64,000 nt of DNA, taken from positions 496,001-560,000 of the forward strand of contig JAMWFC010000029.1 in NCBI GenBank assembly GCA_027475525.1, written 5' to 3'. The stretch comes from Macrolepiota albuminosa (lineage: Eukaryota > Basidiomycota > Agaricomycetes > Agaricales > Agaricaceae). The position numbers were made by a program, and so were the translations under genes. Below, one piece after another: positions 12,290 to 22,778 of the stretch. Under the pieces are notes generated by a model that was not told where the DNA came from, made no database searches, and saw nothing but the letters and a program-made list of their open reading frames with translations. The number at the start of each line of letters is the position of its first letter. Positions within the stretch are counted from its first letter, which is position 1.

Positions 12290-12820
12290 CATACATCCAA
12301 TGCATTGAGCACGCACCGCCCACAAACTAATGTTTCACAAAACGAGAACTTGACGACAGAAAGATAATCAGTCACTTTACGTACCGCGTCTCATAATGAC
12401 CGAAACCGAAGCTGAAACTAAGCCGTGGCCGTGGCATTGATGTATCTGGAAAAATCAAGAATCGGACTCTTTACAATACCTGGACGTCCAACGTCCAACG
12501 CCTATCAATGCGCCTCGATGCGCAGTCTGAATGACGAGAGCGCCAAGCCACAGTGGATCGCGGCCGCGCGGGGGTTGGGTTGCCAGGACAAAAGAGCCCA
12601 AGGCCGCGTCAGTATGTGCCCAGCTACGACAGACGTCAAAGTACCTATAGACAAGGTCATCATATATCCGACCTCGGCCTCGGTCAAGCAATCAATGAAT
12701 ACAGTGCGCGGCCATTTCGAATGCTTGTTATGCTAAGCTTGACTCCTGGCTCGGAAATGTATGGTTCACGGACCGCGCGAAACCGAGACTGGGATACGGT
12801 GCACCCATACGTATCAGGTA
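12290..12820 (+). repeat. Dispersed repeat, copy A (about 530 bp)
   Basis: This segment matches 19038-19590 in the same orientation over its whole length, with scattered substitutions and small indels. Landmarks present in both are 'catacatccaatgc', 'gcacgcaccgcccacaaac', 'aatcaagaatcggactcttt', 'gatcgcggccgcgcgggggt', 'gcgcggccatttc' and 'ttgactcctggctcggaaat'. It has no long ORF and no obvious terminal repeats, so it may be a non-autonomous element or a duplicated genomic segment. Confidence 0.8.
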
Positions 12821-13894
12821 GATTTTGTACAAGCGTTGTAATGTCATACAGTGACTAAGTTCCTCTCATTTCGGACTTCCTTTGATTATCTTATCTCTTC
12901 CGAGTACCTGCCCGCAAACCATTTGATTGATAGATTGATTTGGCTACAGGTATATAACCTAGCATTATGTATCTTGTCGCTAGTTCTTCCCAATTGCAGA
13001 GCTTACACCCGTTCTCTCTTGTGTGAAGACTCTTTTCTTCGAGTGATCTCACGCTGCGGTTACACATGTGTCACGATGTATTCTGTAACTTAAATCAGCC
13101 ATCCTCCAACTCCTGGAAAAAAATCATGGATAGATATTGTATTTACAAAGACGATTCTGTGCTTATACTATAGAGCTTTGAGTCTGTTGAAGTATAGAAA
13201 GTCCAAAAGTGTGTAATCAGAACACATTTGACCCACCAGGGATTTGACTATGCCAAACTCTTTGACACATACATAGTGTCTTAAATATAATTTTCCAAGG
13301 AATGGAAAAAGGTAGAAAGCCCAAGAAAGTGGATATCTCTGTGTCTGATACAAGAGAGCATGACAATCTAGGAGCTGTTGAAACTCCACATACAGCAGAG
13401 TGCTGAAACTATGCCTTCTCCACTCTATTCTATGCAGTCAACCCTATCTCATCCCTCTCCCTCTCCTATGCTCTCATCTTCAAACCAAGCCTACTCTTAT
13501 CCCTTATAACTCCATGTTGGCCCATCAACAATAATAGCACATTGCTTGGACTACTACTTTGCATTCAGCTCACATAGCTTACTTATACCATCATTCTAGT
13601 AGATAGAAATGGACTCCTCAGCAATACATCCTTGTATACACCACACAAGTGAGCAATTGAAGCAACTATAAGTATTGAGGACAAATTTTTGACAATTCAG
13701 CAAGTTGGCTTTCAAGACAGAACAAAGACTTAGCTAATGACCCAACTGTAACAATAATTTCACTTCCCAGTTTTTTGGTACTTCTTGCTTGATCATAGAC
13801 CAATGTCTTTCACATGTACTTTTTATCTATTTTTTCTTAGAATAAAATTGCACCAAAAAGATACTGTATATTATGATTCAAATTTTTCCTATTT

Positions 13895-14048
13895 TTAAAA
13901 AATATAATGGGTTATAATCAACTGTAGACATGTTCAAATATGCAAAGGTCAAACTCAAAGCAGTATTTTTGTTAAAAAATATAATGGGTTATAATCAACT
14001 GTAGACATGTTCAAATATGCAAAGGTCAAACTCAAAGCAGTATTTTTG
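13895..14048. repeat. 77-bp exact tandem pair
   Basis: 13895-13971 is repeated at 13972-14048, inside the AT-rich island; same series. Confidence 0.9.
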
Positions 14049-14858
14049 AGATCACTACCTTTTTTATCAATTCAGATTAAATTAGCTGAATTTTAAATAG
14101 TATTCTTACTTTATATTATAGTATCACTTTCAATCAATCTAATACTTAGAAGTTGGGGCTAAGAAAATCTATCAACTTGAATATAAGAGCAGGAGTAAAG
14201 CAGAGACTATTAAAACTCTTTTTAATTCTTTAAAAAGTAACAGGCATTTGAGTAGTAGGATATCAAGTCAAAGACTATTCTACTTTGAGTGTTTATGTAT
14301 TATAATATTATAGTAAGTCTTTATTTATTACTTGTTATAATTCTTTACTGAATAATAACTTTCAGAATATTGATGATGAAGATAGTAAAGCATTAAAGTG
14401 TTATAAGCCTTTCATGTGCCAATCAGTGTCTTCAACTATATACAAATAAAGATCAAGTGCTAAAAAAAGCTGTAAAAAGTAAATTATGTTTTTTTGATTA
14501 GCTATTATTATTTTAATATATTGCATTATTATTTCAGGCCTTTTTTTTAATAGTATAACAATATGCTAGTATATTTAAACTATAAAAAGTTCTTGCAGCT
14601 AATGAACTAGCTGATGTAGAGATTCAATTTAATTGTTATAATTTATAGCTACAATTTTTACTACAAATGAGCATAGAAATACTAATAAACACATCAATAT
14701 TGAGGAGAAAACTATTAAGATTGCTTAGAATTGGCAGTTTTATATTTAAAGTAATTAATCTAATAGTGTATATTTTGCCAAGAATTTGATAAAGTTTGTA
14801 ATAAGTAGTGATTATATTGTATTCTATATACTATTCTTATCTATTATAGAAGCACTTT

Positions 14859-16028
14859 TGTAAGGACGACCTCTGGAGGCTGTGGCTCAGTCACACAGCT
14901 GGCAGAGGGAGATCCAAAGTGTATTAGAATATATACTGACAATATTATGATAACTACTCACCTGCAGTCACACAGCTGGCAGAGGGAGATCCAAAGTGTA
15001 TTAGAATATATACTGACAATATTATGATAACTACTTACCTGGCAGAGGAAGATCCAAAAAAAACAAGTCTAGAGATTTTTTATGCCAGGTTGGATGCTTC
15101 TGGGGCCTCTGAAGCATGGGAAACAACTGTACAGTACAACAAAACCTTAAAAACTCAAAAATTGCCTAAATAAACAACTGTACAAACAAGGCAGGAAAAC
15201 TCTGGACTTTGGAAGTCAGAAAGGCAAACTCTGGCTTATATAAGTGGTTTAAAAGTGGTGCTAAAGGGCCCACACTTGATAGCTAAAAAACTAGAGCATC
15301 TCTAGGGCTGAGAATAGTACTAACAGATAGTGTTGAAAGAATAGAAATAGTAAAATGAGAGAATAACAGAAGAAATAAGAGAATGAATAAAAGGAGAGTG
15401 AAGAGATAAGGAGTGAAAGAAGGAAGAAATGAGGAGTCTCCTGACAACTTTGACAATAAACAATATGTGATTTTTTAATGCAAACATATTGTCAGGAGAC
15501 TCCTCATTTCTGTCAGGGTACTCCTCATTCCTTTCTTCTTTCACTCTTTATTTCTTCACTCTCCTTTCATTCACTTCCTTATTTCTTCTATCATTCTCTC
15601 ATTTTGCTGTTACTACCTTTTTAACACTATCTGTTAGTACTATTCTCAACCTTTGAGGTGCTCTGGTTCTTTAGCTATCACTCAGACAAGTGTGGGCCCT
15701 TCAGCACTGCTCCAGGCTGCTTAGATAAGCCGGAGTTTGCCTTTCTGACTTCTAAAGTCTGGAGTTTTCCTGCTTTGTTTGCACAGTTGTTTGGTTAGTC
15801 AATTTTCAAGTTTTTAAGGTTTTGTTGTACTGTACAGTTGTTTTCCATGCTTCAGAGGCCCCAGAAGTGTCCAACCTGGCATAGGGAATCTCTAGACTTG
15901 TTCTCTTTGGATCTCCCTCTGCCAGGTGAGTAGTTATTATGATATTGTCAGTACATACTCTAATACACTTTGGATCTTCCTCTGCCAGCTGTGTGACTGA
16001 GCCACAGCCTCTAGAGGTCACCCTTACA
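14859..16028. mobile_element. Fold-back element with inverted arms of about 570 bp
   Basis: The left arm starts TGTAAGGACGACCTCTGGAG (14859) and the right arm ends as the inverse of TGTAAGGGTGACCTCTAGAG (to 16028). The arms stay complementary inward past 'acaactgtacagtacaacaaa' (15123 versus 15823-15843), 'agtactaacagatagtgtt' (15315 versus about 15630), and the 'gaggagtctcctgacaa' palindrome around 15430 and 15490. The centre is near 15475. The termini begin TG and end CA, so the arms could also be two inverted solo LTRs. The left arm is lengthened by a 77-bp duplication (14888). Confidence 0.75.
14888..15041. repeat. 77-bp tandem pair with one mismatch
   Basis: 14888-14964 and 14965-15041 differ by one base near the end (actcacctg versus acttacctg). 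It is the only pair of the series I found that is not identical. Confidence 0.9.
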
Positions 16029-16979
16029 CATATTGCTACAACAGCATTTTACAATCTCATTGACTTGACTGCTGAGTTGTGCCTTATGTTATTGAAACAA
16101 TATGTTGTGAAATTTTTCAAGTACAGAGCTAATATTTATAAAGTAGATATATTAAATAAATTAGTCTGCTTATTATAGCTTGTTAATTGTTTTATTACTT
16201 GCTAGATTTTTGCTAGAATATCTTTGATGCATTTTTTTATTCAGTAATATCTAAGCTTCAGCCTTCTCCTTAGGCCAATAAAAAGAATATAAGAAGCTTC
16301 ATTTTCAAAGAATTTTTAGCTACTTTCTACTAAAGATCTCTACACTAAAAGAAAGTTTAGCAAATAAAGAATCAGACTTCAATCTAACAAGACTTTTGAA
16401 TGACTGCCAAGTTTTTTTTTTTTTGAAAAATAAGTTAAATTGTTGTTAATTAAAAAAAGCTGAAGTTGATGATGAATTATTGTCCAAGTAGATAAAGAAG
16501 TTGGACTTCAAAATGCATGATAAAAATCATTTTATTTGTCTTTTTGCCAATAATTTTCAAGTCATTTTATTAATTATAAATTAAAATATTTTCATTGAAT
16601 ATTTCAAATACACTTTAATATCTTTTATTCAGCTGCTTGATGCAAAAATCATTTAATATATCAAAGCACATTACTGATATGCATTCTGTATATATACTCT
16701 TGATCTAAATAAAGTAGGTAAAAGAGCAATCTATAAAATTAAATCTTTTTAGACTTATAGTAACAGAAGCATGAAATCTAGTCAATAGTAAAATATACAG
16801 AGGAATACAACTTGAGTAAGAAAATCATAATCAAATCTCTATTTTATTGACAATATAGCAATGTAAGCAGAGAAAATAGTGGTACTGCTAATTTATCCTA
16901 ATTAAGGTGCCTGTGATATTTTTTTCAAACTTTGCCATCTCTGAATTGACCTTACTCATGAAAACTGACTTTGCAAGTA

Positions 16980-17300
16980 TCTAGAGAACAATATAATGAT
17001 AGCTGGCAATCTGCTTTAAAGGCTATAATAAGTGCTGAAAAAGATGTGGCTAAGGCACAGGATGCTGTCTAATTACTTTTTGAGGCTAGCAACATTTCAA
17101 AACTAACTATTAAGCATTCTTTTCAATACAATGCTTTTGCTAGCCAGATCAAAGCTGCTGAAGAGACTTTGATGAAATCCATCAATAAGCTAGTCAAGAA
17201 AAAAAGGATCTTCAAGAAGTCATTGAGCCTTGAGAAGTTGGTTGACTCTATTGAAAAATGTGAAAATCCAAATTTATCAAATGCAGCAAAAAATGGCTGA
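16980..17300 (+). pseudogene. Coding remnant with in-frame stops, family unknown
   Basis: A single plus-strand frame reads continuously with a charged, helical composition: NDSWQSALKAIISAEKDVAK, then a TAA, then FEASNISKLTIKHSFQYNAF and ASQIKAAEETLMKSINKLVK. It ends at another TGA in the NAAKNG region. Codon choice and amino-acid texture look coding, but no domain is recognised. It is probably the body of a decayed transposon gene. Confidence 0.35.
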
Positions 17301-17770
17301 AAATTCAGGTTCCATTGATGCAGGTCAAATTTGCAATTCAGATGAGGAAGAAAGATCCTGATGGTGGTGCTTTGTGCATAGAAATCATTTCACTCTGTGA
17401 AAAACTTGAAGGTTATGTGTCAAATTTAGAAACTCTGACTTATCCCTTGAGCTTCCAAGGCAGTTGTGGAAGTTCAGGGCACAGCTACATATGAAGGAGA
17501 TGGTAGAGAACAAATTTACTTCAAGTAGTAGACACAAGGCTGTCAAACTTTTGAGATTCCAATGTCACACATTGGGCTGGAGTCACGCCACATCACAGAA
17601 TGTGTCATATTCTTGTCTTGCACTAATGCATTGGTTCTAGGCCAGTCCCAGTGCCAGTGCTTTGCTGTAAAGAAAAAAAATATGATATTTATCAAATCAT
17701 AAAGACATTGTTCAGAACAATCAATGAGCATTATAATTCTTTTTGATTGGTGGTGTCCTTCGTTATTACA

Positions 17771-18629
17771 ATGTTCAACAGACTCGGGTTAGACTTTGTT
17801 TTGTCCTTTAGTATGCCCTGCTCACTCGTCGCAGCCTCCTTGCCCTTGCCGCTCCTTTGGCCCACGCTCTCACCCTCAACATTCCCCAAAACCCACTCTC
17901 GAATGAATCTGTCAATATCACATGGACACCGGAGGCCGGCGACCCGTGCGTTGTCCTTTTCCCACTAAAGTCCACTACTCATTTCTCCTTAGAAGCATCT
18001 TTTCCCTCGAACTCTTCAACGAGCAATTCCACAACGCGTTTGCCATCGCCAACAATGTTCTCACCTCACAGCAGAAAATCACCCTCACTTTACCCGCGGT
18101 CCCTATAGGGTGCGCTCACAAAAACAACCTTGGCCTTCTGTTCTCAATTTTATTTTTCGTAGTGGCGGGTACACTTTGAACGCTGTTGACGTTGGCAACA
18201 TCAACACAGTCTTTGCCAGCACTGGAGGCTTCTCTATCGGTCCAGGTTCCAGCAACACACCCAGCGCCTCTGTTGTCAGTACCTCCGCACCCGCCACCTC
18301 CCCGTCCGCCACTGCTCCCGTCACCATGTCAAACACACTTTCTGTATCTGGCTCGTAAGTATCCCCCTTCTCCCCCTCTCCTTGAGATTAAATGCACCCC
18401 TTAAAGCAACGCGACGTCAACGGGGGCCTCGAACTCACAACTCGTCAACCCCTCATCCAGCGCAAACAACACCGCCTCTAGCCCCAACTCTGCACAGTCC
18501 AACACTTCCTCAGCCGCCCCGCTCAGCGGCGGCACTCTGTCAAACTTTGGAACTATCAAGGACGTCGCTGCTGCTTTGCTCTCGGCACTCGCCGGTGCTG
18601 CGGTCATGGCTTTATCAAAATGTTCGTAA
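17771..18629 (+). CDS. GPI-anchored Ser/Thr-rich wall protein, Kre9/Knh1-N domain (paralogue 1)
   Basis: A secreted 219-residue protein of the fungal Ser-Thr-rich GPI family (Kre9/Knh1-like N-terminal Ig-like domain). Five exons: 17771-17787, 17835-17945, 17993-18109, 18163-18354 and 18407-18629. The signal peptide is MFNRLGLLALAAPLAHA. The domain begins LTLNIPQNPLSNESVNITWT and closes with FAIANNV...TLPAVPIGGGYTL and NINTVFASTGGFSIG. A Ser/Thr/Ala/Asn-rich stalk follows, then a C-terminal hydrophobic tail preceded by small residues (SAAPLSGG...LLSALAGAAVMAL), as for GPI addition. Exon 1 codes only 17 nt; the acceptor that restores frame is at 17831-17834. The stop lies four codons later than in the paralogue at 21813-22665. 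Splice choices are supported by identical structure in that paralogue. Confidence 0.88.
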
Positions 18630-19037
18630 CCTGCATCCCCCATTCCCGTATGTCGTTTTTGACGGGTTCGATAACTTTTTTTTTAATCCATGCGATGATT
18701 TGTATCCGTTTCGTTGTCTTGATGCATGATGGATGTATGATGTATGGATGTATGGAGCTGTAGAGTTTGGAGTAGTGAAGTGGTGCTCGTGAGCTTTGTG
18801 CTGTATTTACGCGTGATTTATTGAGTATATTCTGGATAATGTGTCGGATGTATGCCGCTTGAAGAATCGAGAATTGGGTCTCGGTTACATGGGGAGTGTG
18901 GATACGATCATTTATCATTTATCATTGAATATTGTATATTGATCATTGCATCCATTGCATCATTCATGGAGCATTTCTAAGAAGGTAAGTCGCATCGATG
19001 CCAGCGGTGAACTGTAAAGAAGTGCTAGAGAATACAT

Positions 19038-19590
19038 ACATACATCCAATGCGTTGAGCACGCACCGCCCACAAACAAACGTTTCACCAACGCGGACTTG
19101 ACAACAGAAAGATACTCAGTCACCTTTACGTACCGCGTCTGATAATGGACCGAAGTTGAAACTAAGCCGTAGCATTGAAGTATCGGGAACAATCAAGAAT
19201 CGGACTCTTTACAATGCATTTCATGTATACCTGGAACATCCAACGTCCCAACGCGTATCCACGCGCCCAGATGCGCATTCCAAATGTCGAGAACACTAAG
19301 CCGCGTAGATCGCGGCCGCGCGGGGGTTGGGTTGCCAGGTCAAAAAAGCCCAAGGCGGCGTATGTACTCAGCTCCGACAGGACAGATGTCAAAGTACCTC
19401 TGTGACAAGGGGTCACATAATATGTAGATCCGACCTCAGCCTCATCCCTCGGTCAAGGGTGCAAGCAAGCAACGCACACAAGTGCGCGGCCATTTCAAAT
19501 GCTTGGTTATGGATGATAAGCTTGACTCCTGGCTCGGAAATGTATGATTTACAGACCCTGCGAAACCGAGACTGGGATCTCACGTATCCC
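19038..19590 (+). repeat. Dispersed repeat, copy B (about 550 bp)
   Basis: Same-orientation partner of 12290-12820; see that entry for landmarks. It ends around 'cgagactgggatctcacg', where the copies diverge. Confidence 0.8.
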
Positions 19591-20625
19591 TTCTTACTCT
19601 TATTATTAATATCCATCGCTCTGGACGGATCGAGACCAGAACAGGTTTGGTCTCGCCTCTTCCGACATCTATGCATGCCATGGACATGGTATGTACTACA
19701 CTGCACTATACAACGCAATTTCCATGAAACCCCACTCCACCATCGCAAGTATCTCAGAGAAGGACGAGGACAAGGCCAAGGATTCATAGTTCTAACCTGA
19801 CCAATCCACTTACACTCATCCCCACCTCACCCATCGCACAATTCAACACTTACTTCCCCTATGTTATAAATAGAAACATAACATACGTCATTTTTCACAC
19901 ATTCCACCTCTCCACAAACGCCGACCCTCCCAGCTCAGGTCGCACAACCTCCGGGCCCAGAATCTTCTGACGGATCAAGGACCATCAATCAAGGCCTTTC
20001 TAGCCATCTTGGTTTTGGCTTTGGCCTTTCTACCTCGGGCACAATTCATACATGCTAGGTGTAGGTGTACTCGCACTCGTACGCACCTTGCCGCGTGAAA
20101 CCCCTAAGGCCTAAACGCAAACCCCCATGTCCAAGGGTGGGTAGGGAGTCGAGACCCAAGACCTCTAACCTAAAATTCCGCCCAAAAATCGTAAGTAATA
20201 TAAGTCAACTACGTCCGACGCCGGTCTTGTCTTGGTGTTTGTTTATGTCTGGCAAGCTTACTTGACGTGCCGAATGACTTCTGCTATTGCTTGCTTATGA
20301 CTGATGGGCGGCTGATGACGATGACGCACGAAGACATACACAGACGGAGGACACGAGGCACGAAGGGGACAAACAAGAAAAAGCAAAAATCATCCTCACA
20401 AGTTCAATAAATGACTGCTGCTGATTGCTGCTGAATGACTTGGTGATGATACTGATGATTATGATGATGATGGATGCATGAAGACATGCAATACAAAGAG
20501 ACATACACGGAGACCACGGATGCACGGAATACAAACGAAGTTTCCATATATGAATTTCATGATATATTATGTATTATGTGTATAAACTAACCATCCGTCA
20601 TCCGCGGCCGCCATCCGCCGACCCA

Positions 20626-20660
20626 TCAACACCAACACCAACACCAACACCAAAAACCAA
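20626..20660 (+). repeat. Microsatellite/minisatellite, CAACAC unit
   Basis: Perfect or near-perfect tandem hexanucleotide run, followed by A-rich sequence. Confidence 0.85.
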
Positions 20661-20886
20661 AAAAAGCACTTCTTACAATTCAAATATTAATATCCACCAC
20701 TGATATCAATGCGAACCTAGCAACTTGCGGACTTGCGGACTTGATGCAAATGCAGATGCAGATGCATGGAGGGACGGGATGGCGGGAGGACAAGCAACAC
20801 CTTCTATGAATGCATGAACGAACAAACGATGATGATGATGATGATGGTGGTGGTGGTTTTCTATTCAACGCCGGCAAGCTACAATA

Positions 20887-20912
20887 CAGAATGAATGAAT
20901 GAATGAATGAAT
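20887..20912 (+). repeat. Microsatellite (GAAT)n
   Basis: Six consecutive GAAT units; a second interrupted run of the same unit occurs at 21122-21152. Confidence 0.85.
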
Positions 20913-21812
20913 GGTTTCTATTTATACCGCCGACAAGCCGCTACATATACAGGGCTAAAAAGGCGGGGGTATTGCCTGGCTCTTGCACTACTCCGAGTAA
21001 TTTAACTAATAAGTCTGTCTATCTGCTGACGTGATTTGTAGCTTTTGCTTTTTGAGGTAGGACTCTCTCTTCGTGTGGTTTTTTGGTGGCGTGTTACGAT
21101 ACAGAGCTGAGAGGCGAGAACGAATGAATGAATGAATGAACGAATGAATGAATGATAAATGACGATGGATAAATGATAAATGATGATAATTGAATTGATA
21201 AATGATCGTATCCAAGCCCCGGGCTCTGTATTCCCCTTTTTCTCCTATAACCTCGCCCACCCTCGCCTCACCCCAATTCCAATTCTTGCACACACCCAAC
21301 AAAATCCAAAAATATACTCAATAAACCACATAAAGACAGGACAAAGCTACCGGGCCAACGAGCACCACTACGCTACACTACTCCATTCATTCCATCCATC
21401 CATACCATCCGTAACGTACGTACACCCATCCATACATCCACCATGAATGAACGATCCATCAAAACAACGAACCCGATCTGAATCATCGTATTGATTAAAA
21501 AGTCAGGTCAATGAACCCCTCGAAAAAAAGCGAGTCCAACGACAAAGATTGAGAGCAGAAATATGAATGTGAATGGGAATGGAAATTGCAGGTATACGAA
21601 TGAATGAATGAAAAATGAAGAGTATCAAAGAAAAAGTAAAAAGTAGAGTAAAGAAAAAAAAACACGAGTCCAAAAGTACTATCCAAATCCAGACGGTATG
21701 CTGCGCAACTCCGCACTCAAAGAGAAAATAAGGAAGAAAAAAAAACGTTCAAAAAACCGCATGTTCACCGACCGACACGACACGACCTCATTGCACATTA
21801 AGAACGTTTTTT

Positions 21813-22665
21813 TTAAAGAGCCACGACGACAGCACCCGCGAGTGCCGAGAGCAAAGCAGCAGCGACGACGCCCTTGTTAGCGCCAAAGCTCGACACCGCA
21901 GCACCACTGAGCGGGGCCGCAGAGGAGGTGTTGGACTGTGCAGAGTTGGCTGCAGAGGCGCTGTTGCTTGGGGCGGATGAGAGGCCGCTGACGGTGTTGA
22001 CGTTCGTGGCCCCCGTTGACACCGCGTTGCTTCAAGGGGACGCAGTCAGGGGCAATCTCACTGAGAAAAAGGGGGATACTTACGAGCCAGACGCAGAGAG
22101 AGTAGGTGACTTGGTTACGGGGGCGGTGACGGTGGGGGATGTGGCAGCTGCAGAGGTGCTGGCAGCAGAGTTGCTGGGTGCGTTGCTGGAACCTGGACCA
22201 ATGTTGAAGTCTCCAGTGCTGGCAAAGACATTGTTGATATTGCCAATGTCAACAGCTTCCAAAGTGTACCCGCCACTATACAAAAAATGAGAACGACAAG
22301 GAAAGAATGTTGTTTCTGAGAGCGCACCCTACAGGGACCACGGGTAGAGTGAGGGTGATTTCCTGCTGAGTGACATCAACGTTGTTGGCGATGGCAAAGG
22401 CGTTGTTGAATTGCTGGTTGATGAGTTCGATGGAAAAGGTGTTGCTAGGTAAAAATGAGTGGCGGACATTGGCGGGACAAGACAACGCACGGGTCGCCAG
22501 CCTGGGTTGTCCATGTGATAGTGACAGGTTCATTGGAGCGAGGGTTTTGGGGGATGGTGAGGGTGATGGCGTGGACCAAAGGAGCGGCAAGAGCAAGGAG
22601 GCTGGGACGAGTGAGCAGGGCAGACTAGACAAGAAAAAAAAGACAAACCTGAGAGAGTTGAACAT
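21813..22665 (-). CDS. GPI-anchored Ser/Thr-rich wall protein, Kre9/Knh1-N domain (paralogue 2)
   Basis: Convergent paralogue of the gene at 17771-18629, 217 residues. Exons: 22665-22649 (17 nt), 22601-22491 (111), 22444-22328 (117), 22275-22084 (192) and 22029-21813. The first four exon lengths and all intron phases are identical to paralogue 1. Signal peptide MFNSLSLLALAAPLVHA, then ITLTIPQNPRSNEPVTITWT, FAIANNV, GGYTLEAVDIGNINNVFAST, an Asn/Ser/Thr-rich stalk, and a hydrophobic GPI tail ending AGAVVVAL. Likely a cell-wall or plasma-membrane surface protein. In the Kre9/Knh1 relatives the domain is linked to beta-1,6-glucan assembly, but that role is only inferred here. Confidence 0.9.
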
Positions 22666-22778
22666 TGTGCGTGCAGTCGTGGACAAGGAACGAGCAAAAT
22701 CAAAAAGCCGCAATCTGTCTTTTATATTCCACAACACACACAAACACGGAGACCGATTGATTACATTACGTCTATATT

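Larger units (their letters stand above)
13090..17740. mobile_element. AT-rich, CpG-depleted island (decayed transposon block)
   Basis: Composition changes sharply: both sides are balanced in GC with frequent CG, while inside the block A+T dominates and the dinucleotide CG is almost absent for kilobases. TG/CA is common instead, the expected trace of cytosine methylation and deamination in basidiomycete repeats. It holds a 1.17 kb fold-back element (14859-16028), a stop-riddled coding remnant (about 16980-17290), and two of the 77-bp pairs. No intact gene is present. Confidence 0.75.
18630..21812. other. Region between the two convergent wall-protein genes
   Basis: No gene supported. It contains copy B of the dispersed repeat (19038-19590) and several simple repeats: a (CAACAC)n tract near 20626-20660, ATGCAGATGCA-type repeats at 20745-20770, (GATGAT)n at 20828-20848, and (GAAT)n at 20887-20912 and 21122-21152. 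ORFs here are low-complexity shadows. Confidence 0.6.

Noticed and set aside
15806..16021. Minus-strand ORF in the fold-back arm as a gene
   Set aside because: The other arm carries the same peptide in pieces; it is part of the inverted repeat, with no recognisable domain or start context.
17771..22665. Inverted GPI gene pair as an assembly mirror artefact
   Set aside because: The copies differ throughout at DNA and protein level, so they are true paralogues.
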